From JAHFOW01 sp046350595 (GTDB lineage: Bacteria > Planctomycetota > Brocadiia > Brocadiales > Brocadiaceae): DNA of 23,918 bases. The DNA is taken from contig JAXMAC010000058.1 of NCBI GenBank assembly GCA_046350595.1, positions 1 through 23,918 on the forward strand, read 5' to 3'. The notes under the pieces were generated by a model. It worked only from the letters and a program-made list of their open reading frames with translations. It was not told where the DNA came from and made no database searches. Positions within the stretch are counted from its first letter, which is position 1. Each line of letters opens with the position of its first letter. Below, piece by piece: positions 22,616 to 23,918 of the stretch. A program made the position numbers and the translations under genes.

Positions 22616-22644
22616 TGTAAAATTTTCGAGGCAAATGGTATAAT
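22616..22644 (+). promoter_or_regulatory. Sigma-70-type promoter overlapping the radical SAM start
   Basis: TTGTAA (22616-22621) and a perfect TATAAT (22639-22644) with a 17-bp spacer. The -10 box overlaps the first available ATG of the radical SAM gene (22643), so if the promoter is used that ATG is not in the transcript and translation must begin further in. Confidence 0.55.
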
Positions 22645-23692
22645 GTGTAAATCTACTCATAGATTCAAATACAATCTCCGCATCTTCAGAAAGGCCTTTT
22701 TACCCTGGGCATGCTCTTCGCCTAGAAACCTTTGGATGGTGTGGAATTTATTCAGAAAGGTAAGAAAGAAATATAAATTTAATACTCACTTACAAGGTTA
22801 TCATGATTACCCTATTCCGCATTCATTTGTATTAAGCCTTACCTCTGATTGTAATCTCAGTTGCGATCATTGTTATGCACGGGTATATGAGGAAACAAAG
22901 GTATTGCCCAGGAAAGTAATGGAAGGTATTCTGGAACAAGCCAGTTCACTCGGTTGTTTCTTCTTTGTGCTTACTGGTGGAGAACCTATGCTGTACCCGG
23001 ACCTGTTAGATATTTTAATCCGCCACAATAACAGCCTTTTTATCCTGATAACTAATGGGACTATGGTCTCTGATGACTTTGCAAAAAGGTTGTCTCATTC
23101 ACCCCATATAATTCCTGTAGTAAGTCTTGAAGGTGGTTTAGAAGACACTGATAAGAGGCGTGGTATGGGTGTATATAACCGTGTTATGAGCGCCTTTAAC
23201 AATCTTCAAGAAAACAAGGTACTTTACGGGTTTTCTATTACTGTTACCTCAGAGAATGTGGAACAACTTCAAAAAGAAGCGGTTTTTCGAGAAAAGTATC
23301 CCTATGGCGCTCGTTTAGGATGCTTTATAGAATACATCCCCACAGGAAGGACACCGAATCCAGGGTTATCCCTATCGTCTGCACAAAGGTTAGCATTTAG
23401 ACGATGGTTTTTAAAAACGAAGGAAAGGATGAACACATATCTCATACATTTTCCTGGTGACGAGGAGCTTATGGATAGTTGCCGGGAGGCAGGAAAAGGA
23501 TTTATCCATGTCAATCCGGAGGGATACATAGAATCGTGTGCCTTGCTGCCATCCAGTAAATATAATGTGTCAAAAACACCACTTGATGTGTGCCTGAAAA
23601 ATTTATATGTAGACAACCAGAAATGCGCCCATATTTATGAAACACTTGATAATCACCCGTGTATGAAGCATAGAAAAGATTTGGTCACGTAG
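22643..23692 (+). CDS. Radical SAM protein with C-terminal SPASM-like cysteines
   Basis: A radical S-adenosylmethionine enzyme. The open frame gives 349 aa, with the [4Fe-4S] motif CNLSCDHC (C70, C74, C77), the GGEP motif at 112-115, and further core blocks (LFILITNGT; VVSLEGG). The C-terminal third has cysteines in DSCREAGKG, IESCALLP, QKCAHIY and HPCMKH, resembling a partial SPASM/twitch auxiliary-cluster region. This resembles peptide- or cofactor-modifying radical SAM enzymes (PqqE/AlbA type), but the substrate is not evident. The N-terminus is uncertain: the ATG at 22643 lies inside a promoter -10 box, and an in-frame ATG at 22736 would shorten it by 31 residues. A very short ORF with a strong ribosome binding site follows 60 bp later. 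Confidence 0.88.
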   Translation: MCKSTHRFKYNLRIFRKAFLPWACSSPRNLWMVWNLFRKVRKKYKFNTHLQGYHDYPIPHSFVLSLTSDCNLSCDHCYARVYEETKVLPRKVMEGILEQASSLGCFFFVLTGGEPMLYPDLLDILIRHNNSLFILITNGTMVSDDFAKRLSHSPHIIPVVSLEGGLEDTDKRRGMGVYNRVMSAFNNLQENKVLYGFSITVTSENVEQLQKEAVFREKYPYGARLGCFIEYIPTGRTPNPGLSLSSAQRLAFRRWFLKTKERMNTYLIHFPGDEELMDSCREAGKGFIHVNPEGYIESCALLPSSKYNVSKTPLDVCLKNLYVDNQKCAHIYETLDNHPCMKHRKDLVT

Positions 23693-23752
23693 AATTATGG
23701 AGACTTTTAGCCAATTTGCAATCGTAACCCTTTGTAATCAAAGGAGGCTATT

Positions 23753-23812
23753 ATGTCAGGTCTCTCCTTTTCTACGCTACCAAAGATTTGCGTTCCAGTA
23801 GCTCGATTTTAG
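23753..23812 (+). CDS. Very short ORF (19 aa) with a strong ribosome binding site
   Basis: AAAGGAGG lies 5 nt before an ATG that opens only 19 codons: MSGLSFSTLPKICVPVARF then TAG. The strong ribosome binding site suggests translation. It may be a genuine mini-peptide, possibly a substrate of the radical SAM enzyme just upstream (it contains one Cys), or the stump of a longer gene broken by a mutation; the sequence after the stop gives no convincing continuation in any frame within the window. No family recognised. Confidence 0.35.
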   Translation: MSGLSFSTLPKICVPVARF

Positions 23813-23918
23813 AGAAAGTTTCATTTTGATTAACTTGGATGGTAACTATTCAGCGTATTTTTACCCACAATCACTACGAGTGAACAAAATATTGATTAGG
23901 TAATCCCGAAGGGATGTC

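Overview
The window looks like accessory-rich chromosome from an anaerobic, moderately AT-rich bacterium. An anammox planctomycete (Brocadia/Kuenenia/Jettenia type) is my best guess. The guess rests on general gene style, short dispersed palindromic repeats and a GxxExxY gene flanked by repeats; no taxon-specific marker is present, so it is inference.

Layout. 1-4 kb is ordinary chromosome: a FabZ-like dehydratase (minus), a small secreted Cys-rich peptide gene of 57 codons, rplM-rpsI, and a minus-strand pair of NAD-dependent sugar epimerase plus CpsB/YwqE-type PHP phosphatase. From 3.9 to 13 kb lies a heavy-metal (probably Cu/Ag) efflux island: a BlaI/CopY-type repressor with a perfect operator inside its own promoter, an M56 (BlaR1-like) membrane protease with Cys-rich exposed segments, a TolC/CusC outer-membrane factor, a CusB-like adaptor carrying seven heavy-metal-binding Cys motifs, a GxxExxY gene in an inverted-repeat cassette, and a CusA/CzcA RND pump whose last third carries about five frameshifts. 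13-14.8 kb is decayed DNA: a His/Glu-rich secreted protein with an in-frame stop, a fragment resembling a GH15 glucoamylase, and a methyltransferase broken by three frameshifts. From 14.8 to 22 kb is a second metal module: a lipoprotein with a metal-binding Cys motif, interrupted by a 1.7 kb element encoding an uncharacterised 518-aa protein, then a TolC-family lipoprotein, a two-domain multicopper oxidase, a YHS-domain protein and a secreted beta-propeller. The window ends with a radical SAM protein and a very short ORF with a strong ribosome binding site.

How the parts may work together. The repressor/protease pair would sense metal stress at the membrane and derepress its own operon. Two sites resembling the repressor's operator lie about 16 kb away, upstream of the YHS gene, which suggests both modules belong to one regulon. 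Efflux runs RND pump - multi-motif adaptor - TolC; the oxidase, YHS protein, lipoprotein and Cys-rich peptide would bind or oxidise periplasmic metal.

The strongest unusual signal is the 1.7 kb insertion: removing it together with one copy of a flanking GTAC exactly restores a 104-codon lipoprotein frame. This is direct evidence that the 518-aa protein family is carried on a mobile element. The window is also dense in repeats: a 205-bp direct repeat pair 9.2 kb apart, three copies of a REP-like palindrome upstream of genes, and a hairpin motif shared between these repeats and the right end of the 1.7 kb element.
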